From Alphaproteobacteria bacterium (lineage in GTDB: Bacteria; Pseudomonadota; Alphaproteobacteria; RF32; CAG-239), in assembly GCA_015062435.1 (NCBI GenBank), contig SUUR01000004.1:1-64000 (forward strand): 64,000 nt of DNA, given 5' to 3'. Position numbers and translations under genes: made by a program. The notes under the pieces are model-generated. The model was given only the letters and a program-made list of their open reading frames with translations, was not told where the DNA came from and made no database searches. Position 1 is the stretch's first letter, and each line of letters begins with the position of its first letter. Shown piece after piece: positions 17,298 through 25,655 of the stretch.

Positions 17298-17801
17298 ATG
17301 ATTATTATGAAAGAAAAAATTAACTTTAAAGAGGTCATGTCGATCCTCTCTGGTTTACCTGTAAATGGAGTAAACATCGAAAAATCGTCAAAAAAAATTG
17401 AGTACATACTCAGAAACACTCCTGAGTATACTTACGATGACTACACCAATCTCAAACAAAACATCAAATATTTTTATGAGACGAAAGGTGTAAACGATTT
17501 TAACCGCATCGTACTCAATTTCAAAAAGAGGTACAACTTTAACAACATAATTAAAGTTGACGATTGTCTCTGTCGCATCGCAAAAAAAACTCTAATCCCT
17601 ATGGACTTAGAAGTAGAGATGTATAGCGATGAGATAATCGAAAATTATAAACCAAGCCACTGCCCTCTCCCTGTGGTTTGGAGAAGAAATGATTTTGGGG
17701 AAGAAGAAGCTTTTTGCCCAAAATGTGGCAAAAAACTTGAATACTGGATTTGTACAACAGATCACAGTATTCGCAGTTACACACCTTGTAATTGCAAATA
17801 A
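17298..17801 (+). CDS. Hypothetical protein with C-terminal zinc ribbon
   Basis: This protein of 167 aa is not recognised. The N-terminal 120 residues look helical and charged. The C-terminus contains FCPKCGKKLEYWIC and ends TPCNCK, so five cysteines in CxxC/CxC arrangement probably bind zinc. An ATG 9 bases in (MKEKINF) is an equally likely start; neither has a strong ribosome site. It is a single-gene unit ending in a shared bidirectional terminator. A nucleic-acid or protein-binding role would fit but is not shown. Confidence 0.6.
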   Translation: MIIMKEKINFKEVMSILSGLPVNGVNIEKSSKKIEYILRNTPEYTYDDYTNLKQNIKYFYETKGVNDFNRIVLNFKKRYNFNNIIKVDDCLCRIAKKTLIPMDLEVEMYSDEIIENYKPSHCPLPVVWRRNDFGEEEAFCPKCGKKLEYWICTTDHSIRSYTPCNCK

Positions 17802-17804
17802 ACT

Positions 17805-17830
17805 AAAGCTCCCTATTGGGAGCTTTTCTT
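17805..17830. terminator. Bidirectional terminator between converging genes
   Basis: A 9-bp stem AAAGCTCCC / GGGAGCTTT with a 4-base loop is followed by TTCTTTT on the plus strand and TTTAGTTT on the minus strand. It lies between the gene ending at 17801 and the one ending at 17837. Confidence 0.85.
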
Positions 17831-17836
17831 TTACAA

Positions 17837-18583
17837 TTATTCTTTTCTGATTTCCGAAAAAACTTTTTCCCATCCAAAATTATGGGTAGCTCCTTTAACT
17901 TCAACAATCTTCCCGTTATTCCATACAAATTCTTTTACCAAAAAAGGCGGTATCACCTCATCACATTCACCCACATAATGAACCTGCGGAATTTTCAAAA
18001 AATTTTTTCTGTAATTTTCCAAACTCATCGATTCGCTTAGAGGCTCCAAAATATGATAATTCGTCCATTCTCGATGATTTAAATTTCCGGCAATGGTAAT
18101 AATTTTTTTAACTTTCAAATCCGGATTTAACGTAGCAACCAAACCAGCCACTTGTGCCCCACCGGAAAACCCCACCAAAACCACATCATTTTTCCCGACA
18201 ATTTGTTTTATTGCCGCTTCTTCAGCCTTAATAATTTCCGGAGCAAATCTCGCCGTAGTCCAATGCCTTTGAGAGCAAATACCTCCTTTTATATATTGGC
18301 ATGGTCTGGCCAAATAAATAACATTATCATTCTCATCACCAAACGCCAATTCTCTGACTAATTTACCTTTTGGTGTAGGGTTTCCGGTTGCCTTGCCTCT
18401 GGCATTAAAAGCATGCCCGTCACCCTCAATATAAACTTTATATTTAGACTTAGGATTAGTAATTTTTTGCCACGATGCAATTTTAAAATTATCGGTTTTG
18501 ATAATTTTATACTCAAAACTATCAGGAATATCTATCCCGACACATCCCGTAAGCAAAAACATAATAAATAAAAGTTGTTTCAT
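17837..18583 (-). CDS. Lipoprotein with alpha/beta-hydrolase fold
   Basis: This protein of 248 aa has a lipoprotein signal MKQLLFIMFLLTGC with the lipobox Cys at residue 14, so it is membrane-anchored in the periplasm. The nucleophile elbow is VGFSGGAQV (Ser near residue 139), the expected acid lies in YVGECDEVIPP, and a late His in KGATHNFGWE completes a plausible triad. These are marks of a serine hydrolase (esterase or peptidase type). Its substrate is unknown. It stands alone. Confidence 0.8.
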   Translation of the reverse strand: MKQLLFIMFLLTGCVGIDIPDSFEYKIIKTDNFKIASWQKITNPKSKYKVYIEGDGHAFNARGKATGNPTPKGKLVRELAFGDENDNVIYLARPCQYIKGGICSQRHWTTARFAPEIIKAEEAAIKQIVGKNDVVLVGFSGGAQVAGLVATLNPDLKVKKIITIAGNLNHREWTNYHILEPLSESMSLENYRKNFLKIPQVHYVGECDEVIPPFLVKEFVWNNGKIVEVKGATHNFGWEKVFSEIRKE

Positions 18584-18697
18584 TATAAAATCCTATAAAC
18601 TTAAATTCATTATACCTAATCAAAACAAAAACACCAGATTGTTTTTTACAAGAAAAATATTAATAAATCCATAAATCCCAAAGCAATAAAAAAATTG

Positions 18698-18771
18698 GGG
18701 TTCGACCCTACGGTGGACAACAAAAAAAGCCGCTTTCGCATAAGCGGCTTTGAATTGGCGTACCCGGAGGG
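18698..18771 (-). repeat. Duplicated tRNA-Arg 3' end plus terminator, remnant copy
   Basis: This 74-base block matches 18944-19018 except at a few positions. On the minus strand it contains CCCTCCGGGTACGCCA, the last 16 bases of a tRNA-Arg, followed by the AAGCCGCTT hairpin terminator and TTGTTGTCCACCGTAGGG. The rest of the tRNA is missing. Confidence 0.85.
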
Positions 18772-18943
18772 CTGGAGGCAAAAATTGCCAATTGCTCTTG
18801 GCAATTTTAACGACAGGCGAGAGGCTTGTTAATTTGCGACTTGGCTGCCCAAGCCAACCAAGCAAATGTTACAAACCGAGTGACCGCAGTGAGTTAGCGA
18901 TTGCTCTAATAAGAGCAGAGCTTACGAACCAGAACGAACCTTT

Positions 18944-19018
18944 GGGTTCGACCCTACGGTAGACAACAAAAAAAAGCCGCTTTCATATAAGCGGCTTTGA
19001 GTTGGCATACCCGGAGGG
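18944..19018 (-). repeat. tRNA-Arg 3' end plus terminator, intact copy
   Basis: This second copy of the block runs continuously into the complete tRNA-Arg(CCG) gene. It is 246 bases away from the remnant at 18698. Confidence 0.85.
18968..18998 (-). terminator. Intrinsic terminator of tRNA-Arg(CCG)
   Basis: On the minus strand AAGCCGCTTA and AAGCGGCTT form a strong stem followed by eight T residues. An equivalent copy is present at 18721-18750. Confidence 0.88.
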
Positions 19019-19079
19019 ATTCGAACCCACGACCCTCAGCGTCGGAGGCTGATACTCTATCCAACTGAGCTACGGGTAC
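19003..19079 (-). tRNA. tRNA-Arg (anticodon CCG)
   Basis: This 77-nt cloverleaf on the reverse strand starts GTACCCGTAGCTCAGTTGG and has an encoded CCA. The anticodon stem TCAGC/GCTGA encloses the loop CTCCGAC, giving CCG. The acceptor has a G-T pair at position 1-72; the remnant copy at 18698 carries C there, which would give a perfect stem. Confidence 0.96.
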
Positions 19080-19226
19080 ATCAATAGTTCATCTAAATAC
19101 ACCCAAAAAAAACATTTTACCAGTAAAAAAACACTATTTTCTTTTTCAAATCAACTTTTTGCTTGACTATTCTCCCTTTTATATGTATTAAACCAACCAA
19201 CAATATTGTTGAAAAGGATTAAACTA

Positions 19227-19514
19227 ATGTCAAAAAAATGTGATATTTCCGGTGTCGGCGTACAAAGCGGCAACAATGTCAGCCACGCAAATAATCGTAG
19301 CCGTCGTCGTTTTTTGCCTAATTTACAAGTAGTTTCTTTATTAAGCGACTCATTAGGTAAAATTTTTAAATTAAAAGTTTGTTCAAAAACATTGCGTTCT
19401 ATTGAACACAATGGTGGTTTAGACGCTTATTTGGAATCAACTTCCAATACTAAATTAACAGAAGAAGCTAAAAAGATTAAAAAATCTATTGCTAAGAAAA
19501 AAGCATCTAACTAA
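19227..19514 (+). CDS. rpmB: 50S ribosomal protein L28
   Basis: The 95 aa begin MSKKCDISGVGVQSGNNVSH and continue with NNRSRRRFLPNLQ, both L28 signatures. The ATG at 19227 follows AAAAGGA at 9 bases; an in-frame ATG 21 bases upstream adds an unlikely leader. The family-typical C-terminal region is Lys-rich. It is a single-gene unit ending in a strong terminator. The usual partner rpmG is not adjacent. Confidence 0.95.
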   Translation: MSKKCDISGVGVQSGNNVSHANNRSRRRFLPNLQVVSLLSDSLGKIFKLKVCSKTLRSIEHNGGLDAYLESTSNTKLTEEAKKIKKSIAKKKASN

Positions 19515-19531
19515 TTGAAAAACAATATCTT

Positions 19532-19564
19532 TAACCCTGCTTTTAGTTTAAGCAGGGTTTTTTT
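19532..19564 (+). terminator. Intrinsic terminator of rpmB
   Basis: AACCCTGCTT and AAGCAGGGTT form a 10-bp stem (loop TTAGTTT) followed by a T run, starting 18 bases after the rpmB stop codon. Confidence 0.92.
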
Positions 19565-19680
19565 ATCCCCATTATCCACACAATCCACAACCTTCAAAAA
19601 ATAAAATCTCATATTGTTTTGTTTTTTTTAAAAAGCTTGCTATAACCGGAATCAAACAATCAAAATTATAAGGATTCAAA

Positions 19681-21156
19681 ATGGAACAACCAGATATAAC
19701 CAATCTTCCGCAAAATATCGAAGCAGAACAAGCATTAATCGGCGCCATTTTAGCCAACAACAAAGCTTATGAAAAAATTTCTGAATTTCTCAAACCACAA
19801 CATTTTGCCGATTCTATGCATTCAAAGATTTTTGATGTTATCTCAAAAATAATAACCAGAGGCCGTGTCGCAGATGTTATAACGTTAAAAAGCTATTTTG
19901 AACAAGACGGTTCTTTAGATGAGGTAGGCGGTATCAAATATCTTATTAAATTGGCAGATTCTGCCACACCGTTAACCAATGCCGAATATTATGCCCAATT
20001 TATATATGACAAATACTTACGCCGAGAACTCATTGCCACCGGTTTTGAAATTGTCAACAATGCTACTAAAGAAGATTTAGATTCTGATGCTTCTGAACAA
20101 ATTGAAATTGCAGAAAAAAAGCTTTTTGAACTTTCCAATCAAGGTGATATCAACGGTGGATTTGTAGATTTTTCACAAGCTCTTACCACATCACTTTTTC
20201 ATATTGAACAAGCTTATCAAAAAGATGGTAAAATTTCCGGTCTCCCCACATCACTAGATGCTCTTGATAAGAAAACCGGCGGCTTAAACAATTCAGACTT
20301 AATCATCATTGCCGGACGTCCGGCAATGGGAAAAACCGCTCTTGCCACCAATATGGCATACAATGTTGCAGAATATATGATGCACGCTAAAAACATTGAT
20401 GAAAAATCAAAAGGTGTAGCATTTTTCTCCCTTGAAATGTCAGCAGACCAATTAGCATCTCGTATCTTGTCAACCGTTACTCAAACCAATGGCCATAAAA
20501 TGCGTACCGGAGAACTCGACAACGCAGAATTCACACGAATAGCAGCAGCAGTAAGAGAGTTGGAAAGGATTCCTTTTTATATTGATGACACTCCAGGCCT
20601 TAATATCAACTCGATCCGCACTAGAGCCCGCCGCCTAAAAAGAAACAAAGGCTTAGGTTGTATAGTTATTGACTATATTCAACTTATTAACGGTACCGGC
20701 TCCAAACGTTCCGAAGGCAACCGTGTCCAAGAACTTTCAGAAATTTCTCGAGGTTTAAAAATTCTCGCAAAAGAACTTAATGTACCGGTAATTGCCCTAT
20801 CACAACTTAATCGTGGTGTAGAACAAAGAGAAGATAAACGTCCGGTAATGTCTGATTTACGTGAATCCGGCTCTATTGAGCAAGATGCCGATATCGTAAT
20901 GTTTGTATACAGAGAAAATTACTACCTCCAAAATGAAGAACCTCAACAAAAAGCCTCAGAAACACCCGAACACTTACAAAAACGTATTGAAGAATGGGAA
21001 GCTCGCAAAAGAGCCACTCAAAACGTTGCAGAAGTTATTATTGGTAAACAACGTCATGGCCCAACCGGAACTGTTCAACTTTTTTGGAACGGTGACTATG
21101 CTCAATTTGGTAATCTTGCTAAAGAAGAATACTTACCGGAAAGAATAGGAGATTAA
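19681..21156 (+). CDS. dnaB: Replicative DNA helicase
   Basis: DnaB is the hexameric 5'-3' helicase of the replication fork. The 491 aa have the N-terminal DnaG-interacting domain (LPQNIEAEQALIGAIL) and a RecA-like C-terminal domain with Walker A AGRPAMGKTALATN near residue 217. The B-type site is CIVIDYIQLINGTG near 330, followed by LSQLNRGVEQREDKRP and the sensor region DLRESGSIEQDADIV. The site AAGGATTCAAA precedes the ATG. It is the first gene of a run with two YcgN genes and a metallopeptidase, with only 1 base between dnaB and the first YcgN gene. Confidence 0.97.
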   Translation: MEQPDITNLPQNIEAEQALIGAILANNKAYEKISEFLKPQHFADSMHSKIFDVISKIITRGRVADVITLKSYFEQDGSLDEVGGIKYLIKLADSATPLTNAEYYAQFIYDKYLRRELIATGFEIVNNATKEDLDSDASEQIEIAEKKLFELSNQGDINGGFVDFSQALTTSLFHIEQAYQKDGKISGLPTSLDALDKKTGGLNNSDLIIIAGRPAMGKTALATNMAYNVAEYMMHAKNIDEKSKGVAFFSLEMSADQLASRILSTVTQTNGHKMRTGELDNAEFTRIAAAVRELERIPFYIDDTPGLNINSIRTRARRLKRNKGLGCIVIDYIQLINGTGSKRSEGNRVQELSEISRGLKILAKELNVPVIALSQLNRGVEQREDKRPVMSDLRESGSIEQDADIVMFVYRENYYLQNEEPQQKASETPEHLQKRIEEWEARKRATQNVAEVIIGKQRHGPTGTVQLFWNGDYAQFGNLAKEEYLPERIGD

Positions 21157-21157
21157 A

Positions 21158-21601
21158 ATGGCAATCTCTCCAAATTTTTGGAAAAACAAAAAACTTTCTG
21201 ACTTCACAGAAGAAGAATGGGAAGCCATTTGCACCAATTGCGGTCGCTGTTGTCTCATAAAACTACAAGATGAAGAAAGTGATGATGTTTTTTTCACTGA
21301 TGTAATCTGTCGTTACCATGATAATAAAACTCACAAATGCACACAATATAGCAAACGCTGTGAGCTTGTTCCTACTTGTCTAAAACTAACACCGGAAAAT
21401 ATTAATAATATCTCATGGATACCGGATACTTGTGCCTATTATATTTTAGCTAACACCGGCACACTTCCGGCATGGCACCCTTTGGTTAGCAAAAACGCAT
21501 TACCTGAAGAATTTAAAGCGCCAAACAACAGCATCAGTGAACTTCTTGTTTCTGAAGAAGATTTGGAAGATCACATAATAGAGGATTATTTTGATGACTG
21601 A
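21158..21601 (+). CDS. YcgN family cysteine-cluster protein (UPF0260), copy 1
   Basis: This 147-aa cytoplasmic protein has conserved Cys clusters CTNCGRCC, VICRYHDNKTHKCTQYSKRC and PTC, then WIPDTCAYY and LPAWHPLVS. These match the YcgN/YkgJ-type family, thought to bind metal or an Fe-S cluster; its biochemical role is not established. It follows dnaB by 1 base and overlaps the second YcgN gene by 11 bases, so the three are probably one transcript. Confidence 0.88.
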   Translation: MAISPNFWKNKKLSDFTEEEWEAICTNCGRCCLIKLQDEESDDVFFTDVICRYHDNKTHKCTQYSKRCELVPTCLKLTPENINNISWIPDTCAYYILANTGTLPAWHPLVSKNALPEEFKAPNNSISELLVSEEDLEDHIIEDYFDD

Positions 21602-22094
21602 TAACTGGATAGATGAACCATATTCGCCCCAATCTCGTTATGATAATTTAGATAATATTGAACCTGAATTTTGGAAAAAGAAAAAACTTGAAGATATGAG
21701 CAAAGAGGAATGGGAATTATTGTGTGACGGATGTGGAAAGTGCTGCCTAAACAAAATGCAAATTCGTAAAAACATAAAATTTACCAATACGGTATGCAGA
21801 TTTTTAGATTGCCACTCATGCCTTTGTCAAATATATCATCACCGTTTTGAAAAAGTACCGGATTGCCGAGACATCGACATTTCGGCTATTAGAGAACAGC
21901 CTCGTTGGTTACCTAAAACTTGTGCATATTGGTTACTTGATAATGGATATGACCTACCCGATTGGCACCCTCTAATCACCGGCAAAGCAGAAAGTGTACA
22001 TCAGGCAAAAATGTCTTTACGCAACCGAGATGTTGTATCAGAAAGCAGAGTAACCGATTATGAAGATTACATTATTGACTGGTCAGACCTTTGA
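21591..22094 (+). CDS. YcgN family cysteine-cluster protein (UPF0260), copy 2
   Basis: This 167-aa paralogue of the preceding gene has a longer N-terminus (WIDEPYSPQSRYDNL). It keeps CDGCGKCCLNKM, VCRFLDCHSCLCQIYHHR, WLPKTCAYW and LPDWHPLITG. Its motifs fit the consensus more closely than those of copy 1 (for example R-x-x-x-VPDC), so this is the likelier ancestral copy. The tandem arrangement is unusual, since most genomes carry one. It overlaps both neighbours. Confidence 0.88.
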   Translation: MMTDNWIDEPYSPQSRYDNLDNIEPEFWKKKKLEDMSKEEWELLCDGCGKCCLNKMQIRKNIKFTNTVCRFLDCHSCLCQIYHHRFEKVPDCRDIDISAIREQPRWLPKTCAYWLLDNGYDLPDWHPLITGKAESVHQAKMSLRNRDVVSESRVTDYEDYIIDWSDL

Positions 22095-22767
22095 TATCGC
22101 CAAATCTTTAGGATTTGACATCAAAATCATCAAATCATCTGTTGCCAAAAAACTTACATTACGAATAGATGAAAAAAACAAATCTCCAATTCTGACTATC
22201 CCTAAAAGATGTAGTTCTAAACAAGCCTATGATTTTGTAAAAAATCATATTGATTGGATAAACCAAACTTTAAGCAAACTTCCTTCCGCACAAAAATTTA
22301 GAAACGGTGAACAAATAAGCCTTATGGGTAAACCAATCACTATCATTCACACCCCTGATAAACGAGGTGTGTGTTTAGAAAACGATAGATTATTAGTTGG
22401 CGGAAACATAGAATTTTTGCATCGACGAGTTACTGATTTTATAAAAAAACACGCCAAACAATTTCTTTACAATCTCTCCCAAGCATACGCAGATAAGTTA
22501 AACTGCACAATCAACAATATTGTCATTAAAGACACCAAGTCACGCTGGGGAAGTTGCTCCAATAAAAGAAACATCAACTATAATTGGAGAATTGCTCTTG
22601 CTCCAGATTTTGTAATAAATTATCTCGTTTGCCACGAGGTTTCCCATTTAGTTCATCAAAACCACTCTTCTGATTTCTGGCAATGTGTCGCCAACCTCTG
22701 CCCTGACCATGAATTAGCTCGCCATTGGCTCAAAGCTAACGGCAAAGAACTATATAAATACATATAA
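22060..22767 (+). CDS. YgjP-like zinc metallopeptidase (M48-related, DUF45)
   Basis: This protein of 235 aa contains a zinc site HEVSHLVHQNHSSDFW near residue 185, with the catalytic Glu in HExxH and a third ligand downstream. SRWGSCSNKRNINYNWR upstream is the family signature of YgjP/SprT-like peptidases. The first ATG overlaps the upstream gene by 35 bases; a slightly later non-ATG start is possible. In other bacteria this family is often next to restriction or housekeeping genes, and its substrate is unknown. It is the last gene of the dnaB run. Confidence 0.85.
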   Translation: MKITLLTGQTFDIAKSLGFDIKIIKSSVAKKLTLRIDEKNKSPILTIPKRCSSKQAYDFVKNHIDWINQTLSKLPSAQKFRNGEQISLMGKPITIIHTPDKRGVCLENDRLLVGGNIEFLHRRVTDFIKKHAKQFLYNLSQAYADKLNCTINNIVIKDTKSRWGSCSNKRNINYNWRIALAPDFVINYLVCHEVSHLVHQNHSSDFWQCVANLCPDHELARHWLKANGKELYKYI

Positions 22768-22891
22768 AAAATATTTTAAATCTCAAACCATTCTTTTGTT
22801 TTGTCAAAGAGTTTTAATGCGATATTGACACGATATCAAATTAATGATATACTACAACTTGTTACGCTTACTTAATAAAAGGAGTACCGCC

Positions 22892-23098
22892 ATGAAAAAG
22901 ATATTATCTATAATTTGTCTTGTATTTACTTTTTGCATTTTTAATCAAAATGATGCTAACGCTTTAGCAAAAAAAACATTTAAAGCCAAACAAGAATACA
23001 GCGTTGCTAAAAAAATCAAATCTGCTAAATTAACCAAAAAACCAAAAGAAATAAAAAATGCACTAGAGTCAACAAAAAAAATTAATTCAATAAAATAA
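22892..23098 (+). CDS. Small secreted lysine-rich protein
   Basis: This 68-aa protein starts at the ATG at 22892, which follows AAAAGGAG; a longer frame from 22844 is unlikely because it lacks a site. The first 25 residues are a signal peptide (MKKILSIICLVFTFCIF, cleavage near ANALA). The mature part of about 43 residues has some 17 lysines (KAKQEYSVAKKIKSAKLTKK). It is a single-gene unit with its own terminator. It is not recognised; a cationic periplasmic or secreted peptide is all that can be said. Confidence 0.65.
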   Translation: MKKILSIICLVFTFCIFNQNDANALAKKTFKAKQEYSVAKKIKSAKLTKKPKEIKNALESTKKINSIK

Positions 23099-23112
23099 CT
23101 CTAATCTTCAAG

Positions 23113-23144
23113 GAGAGTTGTTTTGAAAAACGACTCTTTTTTTT
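23113..23144 (+). terminator. Intrinsic terminator of the small secreted protein gene
   Basis: AGAGTTGTTTT and AAAACGACTCT form a stem with one T-G mismatch pair, followed by TTTTTTTT, 15 bases after the stop codon. Confidence 0.85.
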
Positions 23145-23198
23145 ACATCCCAAACTTCACTTAAAAACCATTATACAAATTTGTAAAATTCGGAGAAT

Positions 23199-23296
23199 GG
23201 TTTAGATAGAGCAATTTCTAGGAGTGATAAAAATTCTAGTGTACATAATAGTACATGAATTTTTACCAACTCCATAAAATTGCTCTAGATAAGTCA
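23199..23296. repeat. Long palindromic intergenic element 3' of rpoH
   Basis: This imperfect palindrome of about 98 bases is centred at 23248 with core GTGTACATAATAGTACAT. The left arm TAGAGCAATTT...GGAGTG...AAAAATTC matches the complement of the right arm TAGAGCAATTTT...GGAGTT...AAAAATTC. It ends directly at the rpoH stop codon, as the copy at 13966 ends at rpsO. Confidence 0.82.
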
Positions 23297-24172
23297 TTAT
23301 ACAAATTTTTCGATAGTTTTTGTTAGCTTCTTAATAGAATTCAGCTCTATTTGGCGAACTCGTTCTTTAGATATATTATAAGCTTTACTTAAATCATCAA
23401 GTGTAACCGCCTTATCTGCAAGCCTACGCTTAAATAAAATATCTTTTTCTCTGGGATTTAAGCAGAATAATGCTTTATTAAACAAATTTCTACGATACTT
23501 CATTGTTTCTGAATAGGCAAAAACTTCTTCTTGATTAGGACGGTTATCTGCAATAAAATCCATCCACTCAGTTCCGCCATCTGCCGATGTATCTATTTGT
23601 GTATTTAAAGATCCGTCATGAGATTTAAGCCGCATATTCATATCCGTCACATCTTGAACAGATACATCTAAAGAGCTGGCAATTCCTTTCAATGCTGACG
23701 GAGAAAGTTCTCTATCATCAATAATATTCAATTTATTTTTAATTTTTCGAAGATTGAAAAATAATTTCTTCTGAGCAGCGGTCGTTCCTATTTTCACCAA
23801 AGACCAAGAATTAAGAATATATTTCTGAATAGATGCCTTAATCCACCACAATGCATATGTTGAAAATCTAAAACCTTTTTCCGGTTCAAATTTTTCTATT
23901 GCATATAACAGGCCTATATTTCCCTCCGACACCAATTCTGCCACAGATAAACCATATCCTCTATATTTTGCAGCAACTTTCATCACTAATCGCAAATGAG
24001 AAGTTACCAATATTTTTGCAATTTCCGGATCTTTTGTTTGTTGATATTTGACAGCTAATCTATATTCTTCATTTTGCTCCAGAATAGGATATTGCCTAAT
24101 TTTCTGGGCATAACGAATCATATTAATTTCGGGGGAGAAATCTATACCGTTCAACGCAGGGACTTTTTCCAT
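23297..24172 (-). CDS. rpoH: RNA polymerase sigma-32 factor (heat shock)
   Basis: This 291-aa group 3 sigma factor has region 2 LRLVMKVAAKYRGYGLSVAE and EGNIGLLYAIEKFEPEKGFRF, followed by STYALWWIKASIQKYILNSW. The RpoH box is close to LVKIGTTAAQKKLFFNLRK, and region 4 ends ISKERVRQIELNSIKKL. The start has an AGGAG site. It follows rluD on the same strand, the common alphaproteobacterial order. It would direct transcription of genes such as groESL, for which a plausible promoter lies at 61159-61187. Confidence 0.94.
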   Translation of the reverse strand: MEKVPALNGIDFSPEINMIRYAQKIRQYPILEQNEEYRLAVKYQQTKDPEIAKILVTSHLRLVMKVAAKYRGYGLSVAELVSEGNIGLLYAIEKFEPEKGFRFSTYALWWIKASIQKYILNSWSLVKIGTTAAQKKLFFNLRKIKNKLNIIDDRELSPSALKGIASSLDVSVQDVTDMNMRLKSHDGSLNTQIDTSADGGTEWMDFIADNRPNQEEVFAYSETMKYRRNLFNKALFCLNPREKDILFKRRLADKAVTLDDLSKAYNISKERVRQIELNSIKKLTKTIEKFV

Positions 24173-24319
24173 TTCGTTTCACTCCTGATAAAATGTTACA
24201 ACAGTAGTTCAACGTCCAAATTTTAGTCCTATTGAAAAAATCGGCTTAGGTAGAATTTCAGATTTTAGAAAAACATACAATATATACTTTAGTTTTATTT
24301 TTACTGAAAAACACTGTAT

Positions 24320-25291
24320 TTAAATTTTGCGCAAGCAATCTGATAAGTTTTCAAAATCCGTTGGAAACTCTGAGCTGAACACCATTTTTTGTCCGCTTCT
24401 CGGATGTATAAAACCAAGTGTTTTTGCGTGCAGAGCTTGTCTATTAAAATTATTTATAAAACTCAAATTTTCCGAGTCTGAATATTTTGAGATTATTTTT
24501 TTTGGCTTTCCATAAACTTTATCCCCCACCAAACCACAGCCGAGTCTACTCAAATGGACTCGGATTTGATGTGTTCTCCCTGTTTCCAAATTACACTTAA
24601 CCAAAGATGCTTGTCCTGCAAAAATTTCTTCCGTTTTATAATGAGTAACAGCATGTTTTCCACCTTTTTGAACAACCGCCATTTTTTTCCTGTCATATGG
24701 ACTGCGTCCGATATCAGCATCAATCACCCCGCTTACCGGACTAAGAACACCATATACTATTGCATAATAAGTCCTTTCTATTGAGTGTTCTGCAAATTGA
24801 GCACACAAATGCTGATGCGCCAAATCATTTTTTGCCACCACCAAAATGCCGGAGGTTTCTTTATCTATCCTATGAACAATACCCGGCCTTTTAACACCAC
24901 CAATACCTGACAAATCTTTACAATGAAACAACAATGCATTTACAAGTGTTTTATCCGGAGCCCCCGGAGCCGGATGCACTGTCATTCCTGCCGATTTATT
25001 TACCACAATGATATCATCATCTTCAAAAATTATATCTAACGGAATCTCTTGAGCCATCGGCTCAGCTTCTTCTGCCGGAGGAACTTCTAATGTATATACA
25101 TCGCCTTCTCTTACCTTAAAAGAATTACTTCCGATAGTATCATCATCACAAGTAATTTTACCTATTGCAATAAGCCTCTGTATTTGAGAACGAGATATAT
25201 CCGGAAAACAATCGCTTAAAAATTTATCAATTCGTTTTCCTTTATAATCTTTATTAACTATTGGTGTGTTATAAATAACTGAATCAGACAT
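24320..25291 (-). CDS. rluD: 23S rRNA pseudouridine synthase, RluD type
   Basis: RluD makes pseudouridines in helix 69 of 23S rRNA. The 323 aa begin with an S4 RNA-binding domain (GKRIDKFLSDCFPDISRSQI) and continue with the RluA-family catalytic domain: PGIVHRIDKETSGILVVAKN holds the catalytic Asp near residue 143, and LETGRTHQIRVH is the second signature. It lies upstream of rpoH on the same strand and is divergent from a small membrane protein gene. Another RluA-family specificity cannot be fully excluded. Confidence 0.9.
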   Translation of the reverse strand: MSDSVIYNTPIVNKDYKGKRIDKFLSDCFPDISRSQIQRLIAIGKITCDDDTIGSNSFKVREGDVYTLEVPPAEEAEPMAQEIPLDIIFEDDDIIVVNKSAGMTVHPAPGAPDKTLVNALLFHCKDLSGIGGVKRPGIVHRIDKETSGILVVAKNDLAHQHLCAQFAEHSIERTYYAIVYGVLSPVSGVIDADIGRSPYDRKKMAVVQKGGKHAVTHYKTEEIFAGQASLVKCNLETGRTHQIRVHLSRLGCGLVGDKVYGKPKKIISKYSDSENLSFINNFNRQALHAKTLGFIHPRSGQKMVFSSEFPTDFENLSDCLRKI

Positions 25292-25363
25292 TCCTCTGCC
25301 CCAAAGACATTAAATTTTAGGAATATCATACTTACAAAAACAAAACTTTCAAGCGAGATATTT

Positions 25364-25645
25364 ATGAATAAACTCAAAGCCATAAAAATAACCGTAGCAT
25401 TTTTAACATTTTTACTTGTTTTTGGCATGTTATCTGCCGTCGGTATAATCTTCAAAAAAGCCACATCATCTACAACACAATCAACCTCCCGACCATTAAA
25501 TCAACCCAAAGGCAGTAAGATTTCATCTTTCAAAACGGACAATAACAATTTATATCTGTTGGTTAATGGTGGCGGAATAGATGATAGAATCATAATCATA
25601 AATAAACAAAATCCGCAATCTTACTCTATAATCAACCTAAACTAA
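25364..25645 (+). CDS. Small single-pass membrane protein (DUF6476-like)
   Basis: This 93-aa protein has one membrane helix near residues 7-29 (ITVAFLTFLLVFGMLSAVG) and a short exported tail ending NLN. A similar small protein is commonly divergent from rluD in alphaproteobacteria (DUF6476), which is my basis for the name. It is followed 10 bases later by the 283-aa gene, so it could also be the first gene of the coupling-protein operon. Function is unknown. Confidence 0.6.
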   Translation: MNKLKAIKITVAFLTFLLVFGMLSAVGIIFKKATSSTTQSTSRPLNQPKGSKISSFKTDNNNLYLLVNGGGIDDRIIIINKQNPQSYSIINLN

Positions 25646-25655
25646 GGAGTGAAAA

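Larger units (their letters stand above)
18584..19002. other. Intergenic region with a duplicated tRNA-Arg 3' end and terminator
   Basis: About 420 bases without a convincing gene. It holds two copies of a 74-75-base block (18698-18771, and 18944-19018 running into tRNA-Arg), plus a hairpin AAAATTGCCAA / TTGGCAATTTT at about 18781-18806. Higher GC in 18810-18960 differs from its surroundings. Confidence 0.75.

Noticed and set aside
18750-18962. A 70-aa open frame and a second antisense one across the tRNA-Arg repeat region
   Set aside because: They cover duplicated tRNA and terminator sequence, have no ribosome site and no protein-like composition.
22844-22891. Longer start for the small lysine-rich secreted protein
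   Set aside because: The ATG at 22892 has an AAAAGGAG site and begins a normal signal peptide; the extension would put a charged leader before it.
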